A stretch of DNA of 64,000 nucleotides from Nitrososphaerota archaeon (GTDB lineage: Archaea > Thermoproteota > EX4484-205 > JAAOZP01), in assembly GCA_011605725.1 (NCBI GenBank), contig JAAOZP010000004.1:124001-188000 (forward strand), given 5' to 3'. The notes beneath the pieces were generated by a model. It made no database searches, was not told where the DNA came from, and saw nothing but the letters and a program-made list of their open reading frames with translations. The stretch's first letter is position 1. Every line of letters starts with the position of its first letter. Shown here piece after piece: positions 34,343-43,239 of the stretch. Both the position numbers and the translations under genes were made by a program.

Positions 34343-35521
34343 CTAGTACTCCGCGACCAGCCATATTGTAGAACCCTTGCCCACGCTTATCCTAAGAGTG
34401 CCAAGAGGGTTGTCCAGGGTTCTCCAGCCATGCTTAACCACTCTGAAAGCCTCTTCCACGAAATTCCCCTCTAAATGCTCCTTAATGCTCACAGCCTGCT
34501 GAACTCTGACCGTCAGAGTTCTTCCAGACGGGCAGGACACTCCGAGGAACACTCTCCTCGCGCCCAGGAGATCGTATAAGGGAGGATTATTAACAGTCTT
34601 CTCGTCGAACACCAGCTTGTCGCACATCCTCCCGTAGGTTCTAGCGTCGAAAATATTGAAACCCGGTTCCCAGACCCAGATCTCATGCCTCCACTGCCTG
34701 CTGTAGTCTACAATTGGAAACGGAGGCGTGTGGGACATGAAGAGGCTGAGGAGAACCTTAGGCTTGCCGTCAGGGCCAGTCGTGAAGGAAGGGTGGCCGA
34801 AGTTGCTGTGGCCGTCGTTGAAAGACACAGGCAGGCTAGCGCTCAACCCCCTTACGTTTGGAGCAAGATAGTTCCCGGACATGGCTATCCGCGACCTCCA
34901 GTTCTGCTTGTCTGAGAAATACTCCACGAGAACACCGAACCTGTTGTTAACCCTGAAAGCATCTATAACGTCGTTAGAACCCTCCCAGCCGGAGAAAACC
35001 ATTTCTTCACAAAGCTCCAGAGCGTTCAAGTCGTCAAAATGCTTCACAAGCCGCCAGAGAACCCTGTCCCCCTTTGGGTAGAATATTGCCGCATTCGGGT
35101 TCTGCTCACTATAGTTTCCCATCAAGGTTAGTAGGCCTGCTCCAGAATCCTGCATTCCTTCCAGCAGCTTTCTCGAGCCGAGCTCCCTTAAACCCCTGTC
35201 GAAAAACCTGATTTGCAATGGCCCGCCTTCAGTCGTGAGAACGGTGAAACCGTCTCTCCAAGGATCGTAAATCGCGTTGACAGCATCCCTCGTAGGCGGT
35301 GACGAAAGTATCCTTCTGACTCTGTTAACAGTCATATCTTTCTCAACCTCAGCGAAAAAGACTTCTCTAGAGTTAGCGTTCCTCCAACCCGTGAAGAAGA
35401 GGACCCAGCTTCCCGTCTCAGGATCGTAAACCATCCTCGGTGTTCCAACCCCGCCAGCAATATCCGGAATGCTATCCCTGTACCTGGACGGAACTATCAA
35501 CGGGTAGACTCTTCCAGTCAT
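34343..35521 (-). CDS. beta-propeller protein resembling GH43/GH130-like glycosidases
   Basis: A 392-residue protein without signal peptide. Repeated segments of the type GTPRMVYDPETGSWVLFFTG, FTVLTTEGG, NPNAAIFYP and NFGHPSFTTGPDGKPKVLLS suggest a five-bladed beta-propeller as in glycoside hydrolase/phosphorylase clans F and J or GH130. I cannot place it in a named family or identify catalytic acids with confidence. It is followed 12 nt beyond its stop by an AGCGCGCG element and is divergent from anmK. Confidence 0.55.
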   Translation of the reverse strand: MTGRVYPLIVPSRYRDSIPDIAGGVGTPRMVYDPETGSWVLFFTGWRNANSREVFFAEVEKDMTVNRVRRILSSPPTRDAVNAIYDPWRDGFTVLTTEGGPLQIRFFDRGLRELGSRKLLEGMQDSGAGLLTLMGNYSEQNPNAAIFYPKGDRVLWRLVKHFDDLNALELCEEMVFSGWEGSNDVIDAFRVNNRFGVLVEYFSDKQNWRSRIAMSGNYLAPNVRGLSASLPVSFNDGHSNFGHPSFTTGPDGKPKVLLSLFMSHTPPFPIVDYSRQWRHEIWVWEPGFNIFDARTYGRMCDKLVFDEKTVNNPPLYDLLGARRVFLGVSCPSGRTLTVRVQQAVSIKEHLEGNFVEEAFRVVKHGWRTLDNPLGTLRISVGKGSTIWLVAEY

Positions 35522-35595
35522 GCAAACACATTGAGAAAAACGTTTGAGAACTTATAAACATAGCTTTTGCAAGATTTAAACAGCCACATCCTGAA

Positions 35596-35606
35596 AGGTT
35601 AATATA
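35596..35606 (+). promoter_or_regulatory. TATA box for anmK
   Basis: GGTTAATATATAG lies about 27-33 nt before the ATG of the anhydromuramic acid kinase gene and is the clearest TATA element on the plus strand in this part of the window. Confidence 0.5.
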
Positions 35607-35628
35607 TAGAGAGAGGTTTCCACACGTC

Positions 35629-36834
35629 ATGGAACCCGGCCCGCTGGCTAGGAGGCTTGTCGACAAGATTTTTTCAGAGGAGAGAACTGTAGCCGGGCTC
35701 ATGTCTGGGACGAGTGCTGACGGTGTTGACGTGGTTGCCGTAAGATTGAAGGGTCATGGTAAAGAAGTCAGACATAGGGTTCTCCATAAGGATACTGTAC
35801 CATATCCCGGTGAGCTTAGGAAGTACATACTGGATTCTGTTGAAAAGGGCTCTGTCCACGATGCATGCCTCCTAAACTATCTTGTGGCTGAAGCATTTTC
35901 AAACGCTTTGAAGGATTCTATAGAGTGCTCGAGTATCCGTCTCAGCGAGATTGACCTAATAGGGTCGCACGGGCAGACGGTGCACCATTTTCCGGAGTAC
36001 GTTTCCCTCGGAGGGTTTTCAAGTAGGTGTTCTCTCCAACTAGGGTCAGTTCAAGTCATAGCTGAGAGAACAGGCGTGACGACAGTAGGGAACTTCAGGG
36101 TAAGGGATATTGCAGCCGGGGGGCAGGGGGCTCCGATAATAGCCTACGTTGACTACTCTTTACTCTCAGACCCAAGGAAGGGGAGGCTCGTGCAGAACAT
36201 AGGAGGCATAGCCAACGTAACCGTGCTCCCCGCAGACTCTGGAGTCGGAAACGTATACGCTTTCGACACGGGCCCTGGAAACAGCCTGATAGACTTTGCA
36301 GTAGCGATGCTGTATCCAGGTTTAACCTATGATCCTGAGGGCGAAATCGCTTCCAAGGGTTCCTGCGACGAGGAGGTTTTGAAAGAACTCATGGCCCACG
36401 AATACGTTGCCAAGCCGCCTCCGAAAACCACTGGAAGAGAAGTTTTCAGCAGCTCTCTCGCCAAAAGGATTGTTGAGAAAGGGCTTGGTAAAGGCCTTTC
36501 TAAGGAGGATGTTGTCGCTACTTTGACGATGTTCACCGTTAAAAGCATTGTTAAAAACTATGATCTTTTCATACTACCGAGGGTTAGGGTTGAGGAGGTT
36601 ATCGTTGGGGGAGGAGGTGCTAGGAACAGGACTCTCATGAAGTATCTCGAAGAGGAATTGGAGGAAAGAGGCCTGAGGCTGCTTAGACACGAGGATGTGG
36701 GAATCGACTCAAAGATTAAGGAGGCCCTTGGCATGGCTGTGCTCGCACACGCCACTCTAAGTGGTGTCCCCAACAATATACCTGGAGCCACTGGGGCTGG
36801 GAGAAGCGTTGTAATGGGGGAGATCGCCCTATAG
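35629..36834 (+). CDS. anmK: anhydro-N-acetylmuramic acid kinase
   Basis: A 401-residue AnmK that phosphorylates and opens 1,6-anhydro-MurNAc to MurNAc-6-phosphate. LMSGTSADGVDVVAV (about 24-38) is the diagnostic phosphate loop, SHGQTVHHFP the catalytic region, GNFRVRDIAAGGQGAPI and NIGGIANVTVLP follow, and GGGGARNRTLM is the C-terminal loop. Archaea lack murein, so the substrate would come from bacterial wall debris or be a related anhydro-sugar. Its 3' end overlaps the convergent beta-lactamase-fold gene by 6 nt. Confidence 0.92.
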   Translation: MEPGPLARRLVDKIFSEERTVAGLMSGTSADGVDVVAVRLKGHGKEVRHRVLHKDTVPYPGELRKYILDSVEKGSVHDACLLNYLVAEAFSNALKDSIECSSIRLSEIDLIGSHGQTVHHFPEYVSLGGFSSRCSLQLGSVQVIAERTGVTTVGNFRVRDIAAGGQGAPIIAYVDYSLLSDPRKGRLVQNIGGIANVTVLPADSGVGNVYAFDTGPGNSLIDFAVAMLYPGLTYDPEGEIASKGSCDEEVLKELMAHEYVAKPPPKTTGREVFSSSLAKRIVEKGLGKGLSKEDVVATLTMFTVKSIVKNYDLFILPRVRVEEVIVGGGGARNRTLMKYLEEELEERGLRLLRHEDVGIDSKIKEALGMAVLAHATLSGVPNNIPGATGAGRSVVMGEIAL

Positions 36835-37911
36835 GGAGGACACTAATAGGTTGTGGAAAACAGGTCTAAACCTCATTATCTTATTGTTCTCCCTGCTTGG
36901 GTGGACCCTGTTGCTTAAAAGGACAGCTACAAGCTTTTGCTCAACATCTATGCATATCGAGGTCCCTGTGAAACCCGTGTGACCGAAAGCCCTCCCATCC
37001 GTCATCAGGTCTCCAAATGCCTGTGTAACCGTCTTCCTGTAGACTTGCCACCCAAGCCCGTAGCAGTAATCGTCACCAACCCATGGGCTGAGCATTGTCG
37101 CCGCAGTAGCCTTTTTAACTAGGCAGTCGCTTTTACCAAGGTAGGCTTGAAGCAGTTGGTTCCCCACCAGCCCGACCTCTTTCGAAACGGAGAATAGTCC
37201 AGCATGACCCGACAACCCGCCCAGTGCCCTAGCGTTCTCATCGTGGACAACCCCGGTCAGGGGGAGGCCGGTCGCAGGATCGGTTTCCGTCGAAGCAATC
37301 TCGTTCTCTGAGAATCCATGGCTCAGAGGATTGTAAACCGTCTTTCTCAAGCCCAGGGGTTTAGCGACGAGCTTCTCGAAAAGCCTGTCTATCCTTTCCC
37401 CAGCGACTCTCTCCAGTATCGCTGTGAGAACAATGTAGCCTATGTCGCTGTAGACGACATTCGACCCCGGTGGACAGTTGATGAATGATCTCGCAGCCTC
37501 CTCGAGAAGCTCCTCCCTACTGCTCTTGCCCAGCTTGTATAATGGGGCCCACGCAGGGAGGCCGGCGGAGTGAGAGAGCAGCATCCATATCTCTGTCCTG
37601 CTTTTAAGCTCATCATGCCCTGCATTAGTTGCAGAGTATTCCGGCAGAACTTCTGAAACCCTCTGCTTCAAGTGCAGAAGACCCTCCTCCATAAGCCTGG
37701 CGGTAACGATCGATGCAGCAAGAGGTTTAGTTAAGGAGGCAAGGTCATACAGCGTCTCTATAGAGGTGTTTCTTCTCGAAGGAACAGTCTCGGCATATCC
37801 GAAAGCCTCCTCGTAAACAAGCTTATCGTCCTTATAGACCGCTACTGAAGCTCCTGGGAAAACGTCATTAACAGCATTGGCGAGAGCTATCCTTAGGCTG
37901 TCGAAGCTCAT
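36829..37911 (-). CDS. serine beta-lactamase/class C-like hydrolase
   Basis: A 360-residue penicillin-binding-protein/beta-lactamase fold hydrolase without signal peptide. The SxxK motif is SLTK (about residue 59), YSDIGY provides the Tyr-x-Asn-like motif, and FGHTGFTGTSI the HTG motif. Proteins of this kind hydrolyse D-amino acid peptides, esters or beta-lactams. Convergence with anmK and the neighbouring oligopeptide ABC genes suggests use of murein-derived peptides (inference). Confidence 0.85.
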   Translation of the reverse strand: MSFDSLRIALANAVNDVFPGASVAVYKDDKLVYEEAFGYAETVPSRRNTSIETLYDLASLTKPLAASIVTARLMEEGLLHLKQRVSEVLPEYSATNAGHDELKSRTEIWMLLSHSAGLPAWAPLYKLGKSSREELLEEAARSFINCPPGSNVVYSDIGYIVLTAILERVAGERIDRLFEKLVAKPLGLRKTVYNPLSHGFSENEIASTETDPATGLPLTGVVHDENARALGGLSGHAGLFSVSKEVGLVGNQLLQAYLGKSDCLVKKATAATMLSPWVGDDYCYGLGWQVYRKTVTQAFGDLMTDGRAFGHTGFTGTSICIDVEQKLVAVLLSNRVHPSRENNKIMRFRPVFHNLLVSSL

Positions 37912-37970
37912 TGCTCTGAGAGTTTTTAATCGAACCCACTACCTTATATTATTTGTGGCAGAAGCGCATC

Positions 37971-37995
37971 TGTTTATCCCTAAACAAACAGGGAT
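37971..37995. terminator. weak hairpin after the OppF-like gene region
   Basis: TCCCT-aaacaaac-AGGGA forms a short stem in the gap between the beta-lactamase-fold gene start and the OppF-like gene end. It could be a terminator for the ABC operon, but the stem is only 5 bp and no clear U-run follows on that strand. Confidence 0.25.
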
Positions 37996-38048
37996 TCTAT
38001 TCCTGTTCGCGGAGAGAGCGCGTTAAACTTAAGGAGACACAGTGTTTC

Positions 38049-39056
38049 TCATTGAGGATTGAAGCATGCGACGAAACGGCGGTTCCGGAGTTCTGCTAGT
38101 GGAGGAGTTTTCTTGCTGCATTCTTCGGTCCTGAATGGGCAACGCGGATGAAATCGACAGCCTTTAGGAGGATCTATAGCGCTTGCTATTTCTCCTGTTG
38201 CTCCCAATCTTCTTTTAGGCCGGTCGCCAAAGCCGAAGCTTGCAGAAGCCGATAGTAGGAGCTGTGAATATGGATGAAACTGGTGACTCATGAAGTCTTC
38301 TATCGGAGCTATCTCCATTATTTTTCCAAGGTACATTACTATTATTCTATCGCAAGTATAATATGCTACGCGAAGGTCATGTGTCGTAAGCAAGTATGTT
38401 AAGCCGTATTGATTCTTTAGTTCCATCAAAAGATTAAGAATACCCGACCTAATGCTGAGGTCAAGCATTGAAACGGGCTCGTCTGCTATGAGGAACTGTG
38501 GCTTAACGGCTAATGCTCTGGCTATTGCAACTCTTTGCCTTTCACCCCCACTAAGTTCATGCGGGTATTTATCTATAGCATCTTCAGAAAGACCGACACT
38601 TCTCAGCAGATCGATACAGTATTCTCTTATCTTATTCTTGTCTTTAACAATACCTTGTACGCGCAGTGGGAATGCTATCGTTGAGAAAACAGTTAGGCGC
38701 GGGTTTAACGATCCGTAAGGATCTTGAAAGATCATCTGAACCATCCTTCTATAGTTTTTCAAATCCTTGCCACGAAGAGACATGATATCCCTCCCCTGGA
38801 AAAGGACCTTGCCCTCAGTCGGAGGTGTGAGCCTTGCGATAACCCTTCCAATCGTAGTTTTGCCGCTCCCGCTCTCCCCAACAAGGCCGAGTACTTCACC
38901 AGAATCTATGAAGAATGATACATCGTCCACTGCATAAACATATTTTCTCCTGATAAGACTACTTGTCTGGGCTGGGAAATACACTTTAAGATTTTTTATT
39001 TCAAATAAATGAGGGTTTTTGCTTAAAAAACTAGCATTGCTCGCTTTCTCCATCAT
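38049..39056 (-). CDS. oligopeptide ABC transporter ATPase (OppF/DppF type)
   Basis: A 335-residue ATPase with Walker A GESGSGKTT (about residue 60), Q-loop, signature LSGGERQRVAIARAL, Walker B LIADEPVS, and the C-terminal cysteine-rich Opp extension (CRFHPRCPFRTEEC). It energises uptake of peptides or oligosaccharides. It is translated after the OppD-like gene, with a 4-nt overlap. The partner permease downstream of the promoter is truncated (40018-40535) and no binding protein is present, so the transporter is likely orphaned. Confidence 0.92.
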   Translation of the reverse strand: MMEKASNASFLSKNPHLFEIKNLKVYFPAQTSSLIRRKYVYAVDDVSFFIDSGEVLGLVGESGSGKTTIGRVIARLTPPTEGKVLFQGRDIMSLRGKDLKNYRRMVQMIFQDPYGSLNPRLTVFSTIAFPLRVQGIVKDKNKIREYCIDLLRSVGLSEDAIDKYPHELSGGERQRVAIARALAVKPQFLIADEPVSMLDLSIRSGILNLLMELKNQYGLTYLLTTHDLRVAYYTCDRIIVMYLGKIMEIAPIEDFMSHQFHPYSQLLLSASASFGFGDRPKRRLGATGEIASAIDPPKGCRFHPRCPFRTEECSKKTPPLAELRNRRFVACFNPQ

Positions 39057-40012
39057 GAAACCACCTTATGGCAGGCAACATAGTGGCCTTGCCCCACTTC
39101 AATAAACTCTGGTTTTTTGCTAAAGCATCTTTCCATGGCGATTGGGCAACGTGGCCTGAATCTACATCCTTTGATTTCAGCAGCAAGGTCAGGGGGAGAC
39201 CCGGGTATTGACCAGAGTTTCTCTCCTCTACGCGTAAGGCTCATTAAAGACTTGACTAAACCATCCGTATAAGGGTGAAGCGGGTTTGAAAGGAGGCTCT
39301 TCGTATCAGCCATTTCCACAAGCATTCCAGAGTACATTACTGCAATCCTATTGCTGAATTCGGCAAGAGTTGAGAGATCGTGAGTAATAAATAGTACTGA
39401 GAGACCAAACCTCTTCTTCATATCCCAAAGCACCTCTAGAACCTGTCTTGCAACCACCACATCCAGTGCCGTTGTAGGCTCATCGGCAATCAAGAGAACA
39501 GGGTTTAGAGCAAGAGCCATAGCTATGATCGCTCTTTGACGCATACCGCCGCTATACTGGTGAGGATAATCGTTCGCCCTTGACTCATCTATACCTACAA
39601 GAGAAAGTAGTTGCTTAGCTCTTGATATTGCATCACGCTTAGACACACTTTCATGCACCATAATCGCCTCAGCTATCTGATCGCTGACCCTATGCACAGG
39701 GTTTAAGCAGTTCATTGCATTTTGAAAGATCATTGATACTTTCTTCCACCGATAAGCTCTCAAATCCTCTTCCTTAAGGTTCAAAACATCTATACCGTCA
39801 CAAACAATTCTTCCACCTATTATCTTCCCAGGTGGCTTAATCAATCTCAGAATCGCGTAGGCAGTTGTACTTTTCCCACAACCAGATTCCCCGGCAAGAC
39901 CAAAAACTTCTCCTCTATCAACGTGAAATGTAACACCGTCAACAGCCTTAACCTCGCCTTTTCGAGTGAAGAAGCTTACGTGCAAATCTTGGATAGAGAG
40001 CACCTGACTCAT
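39053..40012 (-). CDS. oligopeptide ABC transporter ATPase (OppD/DppD type)
   Basis: A 319-residue ATPase with Walker A GESGCGKSTT, signature YSGGMRQRAIIAMAL, Walker B LIADEPTTALD, and the OppD C-terminal CRFRPRCPIAMERC cluster. It is a partner of the OppF-like gene. It starts 5 nt after the remnant permease gene. Codon use looks like that of the neighbours, but the block from 38 to 43 kb is slightly more AT-rich, compatible with acquisition of a sugar/peptide-use island. Confidence 0.92.
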   Translation of the reverse strand: MSQVLSIQDLHVSFFTRKGEVKAVDGVTFHVDRGEVFGLAGESGCGKSTTAYAILRLIKPPGKIIGGRIVCDGIDVLNLKEEDLRAYRWKKVSMIFQNAMNCLNPVHRVSDQIAEAIMVHESVSKRDAISRAKQLLSLVGIDESRANDYPHQYSGGMRQRAIIAMALALNPVLLIADEPTTALDVVVARQVLEVLWDMKKRFGLSVLFITHDLSTLAEFSNRIAVMYSGMLVEMADTKSLLSNPLHPYTDGLVKSLMSLTRRGEKLWSIPGSPPDLAAEIKGCRFRPRCPIAMERCFSKKPEFIEVGQGHYVACHKVVS

Positions 40013-40017
40013 TTTTC

Positions 40018-40535
40018 TCAGTAGCTCCTGAGCCTCGGATTAGCGATAGTATTTATTGCAGAACCAAGCAAGTGTATCCCTAAACCGATCAGTGCAATGC
40101 ACAAGCCTGGTGCCGTGACCCAAGCCCAGCCCATGTTATACACAGCTCCCCCCATGTTTGCAAAGTATATTACAGTCCCCCAACTCATTTGGGAAGGGTC
40201 TCCTAGACCAAGAAAGCTGAGGGATGCCTCTGACATGATTCCTGAGATGATCGTCAATATCGCATTTGCCATCACAAGTGGCAGTATGTTAGGCAATATA
40301 ATAGAAAAGGTTATTCGAAGTTGACTGGCACCACTCATCCTTGCAGCATCAACATATGCTCTTTGCTTGACAGTTAAGGCTTCAGATCTAACTATTCTAG
40401 CCATTGCGGGCCAACCGAATGCCGAAAGAACTATAATAATGTTGAAAACACCCCGGCCTAACAATGCCGCAGTGAAGATCGTTAATGGAAGCTTCGGTAT
40501 TATTATGAGCACATCACAGAACCTCATGAGCGCGC
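40018..40535 (-). pseudogene. oligopeptide ABC permease (OppC/DppC type), 5' half missing
   Basis: The C-terminal ~170 residues of an OppC/DppC permease: LMRFCDVLIIIPKLPLTIF (in part), the EAA loop ARIVRSEALTVKQRAYVDAAR (in part), and SFLGLGDPSQMSWGTVIY. A full OppC has about 280-300 residues, so the signal segment and the first membrane helices are gone. The frame enters straight from the AGCGCGCGCGCGCT element at 40529-40542; the nominal ATG 40527 is an internal Met. No frameshift is seen in the rest. The oppB and binding-protein genes are absent, so it is not functional as part of this transporter. Confidence 0.88.
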
Positions 40536-40542
40536 GCGCGCT
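40529..40542. repeat. GC-alternating palindrome joining two truncated divergent genes
   Basis: AGCGCGCGCGCGCT is the longest copy of the element. The minus-strand permease frame and the plus-strand glycosyl-hydrolase-like frame both run outward from it with their 5' portions missing. This is the clearest case of the element sitting at a breakpoint. Confidence 0.8.
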
Positions 40543-40944
40543 ATTATTGCAAATGATTTTTCACCTAATCCGGATGATTATGAATCAGTGGTTAAGGCGC
40601 TGGGACAGGATTGGATCTCTTGGGTTAATGAGGGCCTACTAGACTTCGCTGAGCCTATGATATACTGGACCGAACCAAAGGATTTTGGAACGATTGTTAG
40701 AAATCTGATGAACAGGATAAGAGATAAGAGTTTTCCAATATATCCTGGTATCTTAGTGTCGAACGACTACGTTATTGAACCTAATAAGGTGATGGAGTAC
40801 GCCAAGAAGTCCATTGATGCTTCAGGTTCTGGAATTACACTGTTCCAGTATGCCAGCTGGTGTGCCTCTCATAGGAGGTCCTTAGGGCTACCTGAGATAA
40901 GGGACTATGATCAAGAACTTATCAGGTTAAGGGAATTACAATAA
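40543..40944 (+). pseudogene. C-terminal remnant of a GHL10-like (DUF187) glycosyl hydrolase
   Basis: About 134 residues of open frame, beginning within the GC element and reading IIANDFSPNPDDYESV, then GQDWISWVNEGLLDFAEPMIY, which is the conserved strand pattern of the glycosyl-hydrolase-like 10 / DUF187 TIM barrel, then FPIYPGI and a C-terminal helix. A GTG at 40588 is internal. Full proteins have 350 or more residues, so the first two-thirds are missing. No frameshift is seen in what remains. Confidence 0.75.
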
Positions 40945-41076
40945 CTGACATCATCCTTTAAGTCAAAACATCCATGAAATAACTTGCTATGCTTAACTAG
41001 TGGGGCAAGCCCGGTAAAATAGCAAGATTATCATCTGACAACTTAGCGTGCTTACAAGCTGTGCATCAATCTTCTT

Positions 41077-43089
41077 CTATCTGCACCTATACAATATAAG
41101 CGTCGAATCAGGATTCTTAGCCAAATGAACCTTAAGCCCCTCATCCATGAGTTCCTTACCGGTCAGGGTTCTCTTCTCCCCCGTGTCCAGATCAGTTATT
41201 TCATAATGAGCATCAGGCTGTAGTTCACGAAGCCTGAAGACAGCGTCAGTCAAAGGGCTTAAGCGACGTTTCAGCACTACTACCAGTCCCTCAGCTAAAT
41301 CAGGGCGATCAAGCTGGTACGCCATCCAAGCCTCTTCAGACTGAGTGTAAGGGGTTAGCGGATAATAGTCGCCATAATAAAACTTTCTAATACTTAAGTA
41401 CTGGTTGAGCTTCTTTCTCACCGAGTTGAAAACCGTTTCTCCCCCAGAGATACTTTCTTCAATTCCTAGAGTAAAAACCATGCTTGCGCACATTACACTA
41501 CGGAACGCGTAGTCGTCAGCCTTCGCCATGTTTAAACCTCCTGCTCCGAAAAGCGGTATCCAAAGGAGTAGACCGTAAACATGACACTGGTTTGCAACAG
41601 GCCCGTCTATGAAATCCGTAGACCAAAATGGCGTGCTTCGTCCAATCGTTTCCAAGTCGATTCGACGACCCCCGCTTGCACAATTATCTATAATAAGATT
41701 AGGATGCTTTTGAAGAAGATCGTCCCAGAAAGCGTAAAGCCCTTCCACGTATCTGATTTCAGTAATCCCCTGCCTGTCTTCAGAGTCCGCATTACGCCAG
41801 AACCTTAATGGAGCAATATTAGCGTCATGCCTGTAGCAATCAATATGGAATTCAGCAATCCGATTCGAGATGAAATCCGTGAGGAAGCGGCGCGCCTCAG
41901 GATTACCAAGGTTAAACAGCGCGTCTCCTTCAGCAATCTGGTTCCGACGGCTTTCGAAGAAAACCCATGCTGGATCATTCTTGTCAAAGTAGTGCGGCCA
42001 GCTGAAAACCGTGTCCACACTTTTAATCTTAAGCAGCCAGTTGCAATGCTCACGATACCAGGGCGTATCTTTGCAGACTCGTTCAGGCTCAAACCAGAGT
42101 GAAAGCTTACGCCCAGATTTATGAAGCGTGGCAGCGATTTCTTTAAAGCCCTCCGGATAAAGATCCTCCCTAACCTCCCAGTTTCCCACGTTTTTCCACC
42201 AAGGTTGGCCTCCAAACCACTCCGCATCGATCCAGTAATATTCAACTGGAAGATCGTGATTAATTATTTTCCCTATAGTATCTAAATGGGTTTTTGCAGG
42301 AGTCCCACCCCAGCTTGAGAAAAATACTGGTGCAACTAGTGGTTTACCGTCTACGGAAGGACGGTGGTGAGTGAGAATAAATCGCCGCAACATGTTTTGA
42401 CCACGCATCCAATCCTTGCTCCAGAATAGCAGTAGAATTCGTGGAGACCTGATTTCCTCACCCGGGTAAAGCCTTAGATTCGTAGTCTCCATGCCGGCCT
42501 GCAAACGCAACTCGTTTCCACTGCTACGTTTGAACAGTGCTGCCCACTCGCCAGTCCAGCCGATCGCAAGTATTACGCCTTCCTCCTCCATTTCAATATT
42601 GAAAAACGGTAGGAATTCGCTGGAGGACCGTCCGCCACCGGGTCGAAGCAAGAATTCTTCGTCAAGATTAAGGTCTTTCTGAATAGGCATAAAATCGTCA
42701 ATTGAGGCGAGAGCACCTTTAGCATAATGAAGAGTAAACCGGTTTCTCTGACAATGCATTACGACATCCAGTGCCTGAATGCTCTTGATAATCGGCGTAG
42801 TTTCCACAGAAGCATTCTTAAAGTATAAAACCCATTCTAATGCTGGAAAATCACGATACTCGATTAAGATACATCTTACCTGTAACCCTGTCTCACTATC
42901 GTTATGAAGCATCACGTGTTCAATGCGTTCACCGTCCAGCTGCCGCGTGGCATGCGCGAAATCCCAGTTCCTCAATAGATCTTTAGAAAACCTGCCACCA
43001 TACGTGAATGAGAACGGAGGATCTGTACCGGATATAAACCTGGTTAAAACCCGTTGCACAGCAGCCGTTTCAACAGGAGAAACATTCAT
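41077..43089 (-). CDS. GH36-family alpha-galactosidase
   Basis: A 670-residue clan-D alpha-galactosidase. The TIM barrel has WIDAEWFGGQPW, KLSLWFEPERV, DCYRHDANIAP (nucleophile Asp region), NCASGGRRIDLETI and FWSTDFIDGP (acid/base Asp region). The N-terminal beta supersandwich precedes it and a C-terminal beta domain follows. There is no signal peptide, so it probably cleaves imported galactosides. It lies next to the oligopeptide/oligosaccharide-type ABC ATPase genes and a GH3 gene on the same strand. Confidence 0.9.
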   Translation of the reverse strand: MNVSPVETAAVQRVLTRFISGTDPPFSFTYGGRFSKDLLRNWDFAHATRQLDGERIEHVMLHNDSETGLQVRCILIEYRDFPALEWVLYFKNASVETTPIIKSIQALDVVMHCQRNRFTLHYAKGALASIDDFMPIQKDLNLDEEFLLRPGGGRSSSEFLPFFNIEMEEEGVILAIGWTGEWAALFKRSSGNELRLQAGMETTNLRLYPGEEIRSPRILLLFWSKDWMRGQNMLRRFILTHHRPSVDGKPLVAPVFFSSWGGTPAKTHLDTIGKIINHDLPVEYYWIDAEWFGGQPWWKNVGNWEVREDLYPEGFKEIAATLHKSGRKLSLWFEPERVCKDTPWYREHCNWLLKIKSVDTVFSWPHYFDKNDPAWVFFESRRNQIAEGDALFNLGNPEARRFLTDFISNRIAEFHIDCYRHDANIAPLRFWRNADSEDRQGITEIRYVEGLYAFWDDLLQKHPNLIIDNCASGGRRIDLETIGRSTPFWSTDFIDGPVANQCHVYGLLLWIPLFGAGGLNMAKADDYAFRSVMCASMVFTLGIEESISGGETVFNSVRKKLNQYLSIRKFYYGDYYPLTPYTQSEEAWMAYQLDRPDLAEGLVVVLKRRLSPLTDAVFRLRELQPDAHYEITDLDTGEKRTLTGKELMDEGLKVHLAKNPDSTLILYRCR

Positions 43090-43239
43090 CCTTACCGCCT
43101 CAGCTTGCAGGAAAGCCCTAACCGGATTTAAGGTTTAACAAGTATCCGCAACCAGACTGCAGCTTGAATAGAAATACGCATCATGAGAAACGGCTGATAC
43201 TGAGGAAGCAAATCCAGCTTTTTGAAAAACCCTAGTTGT

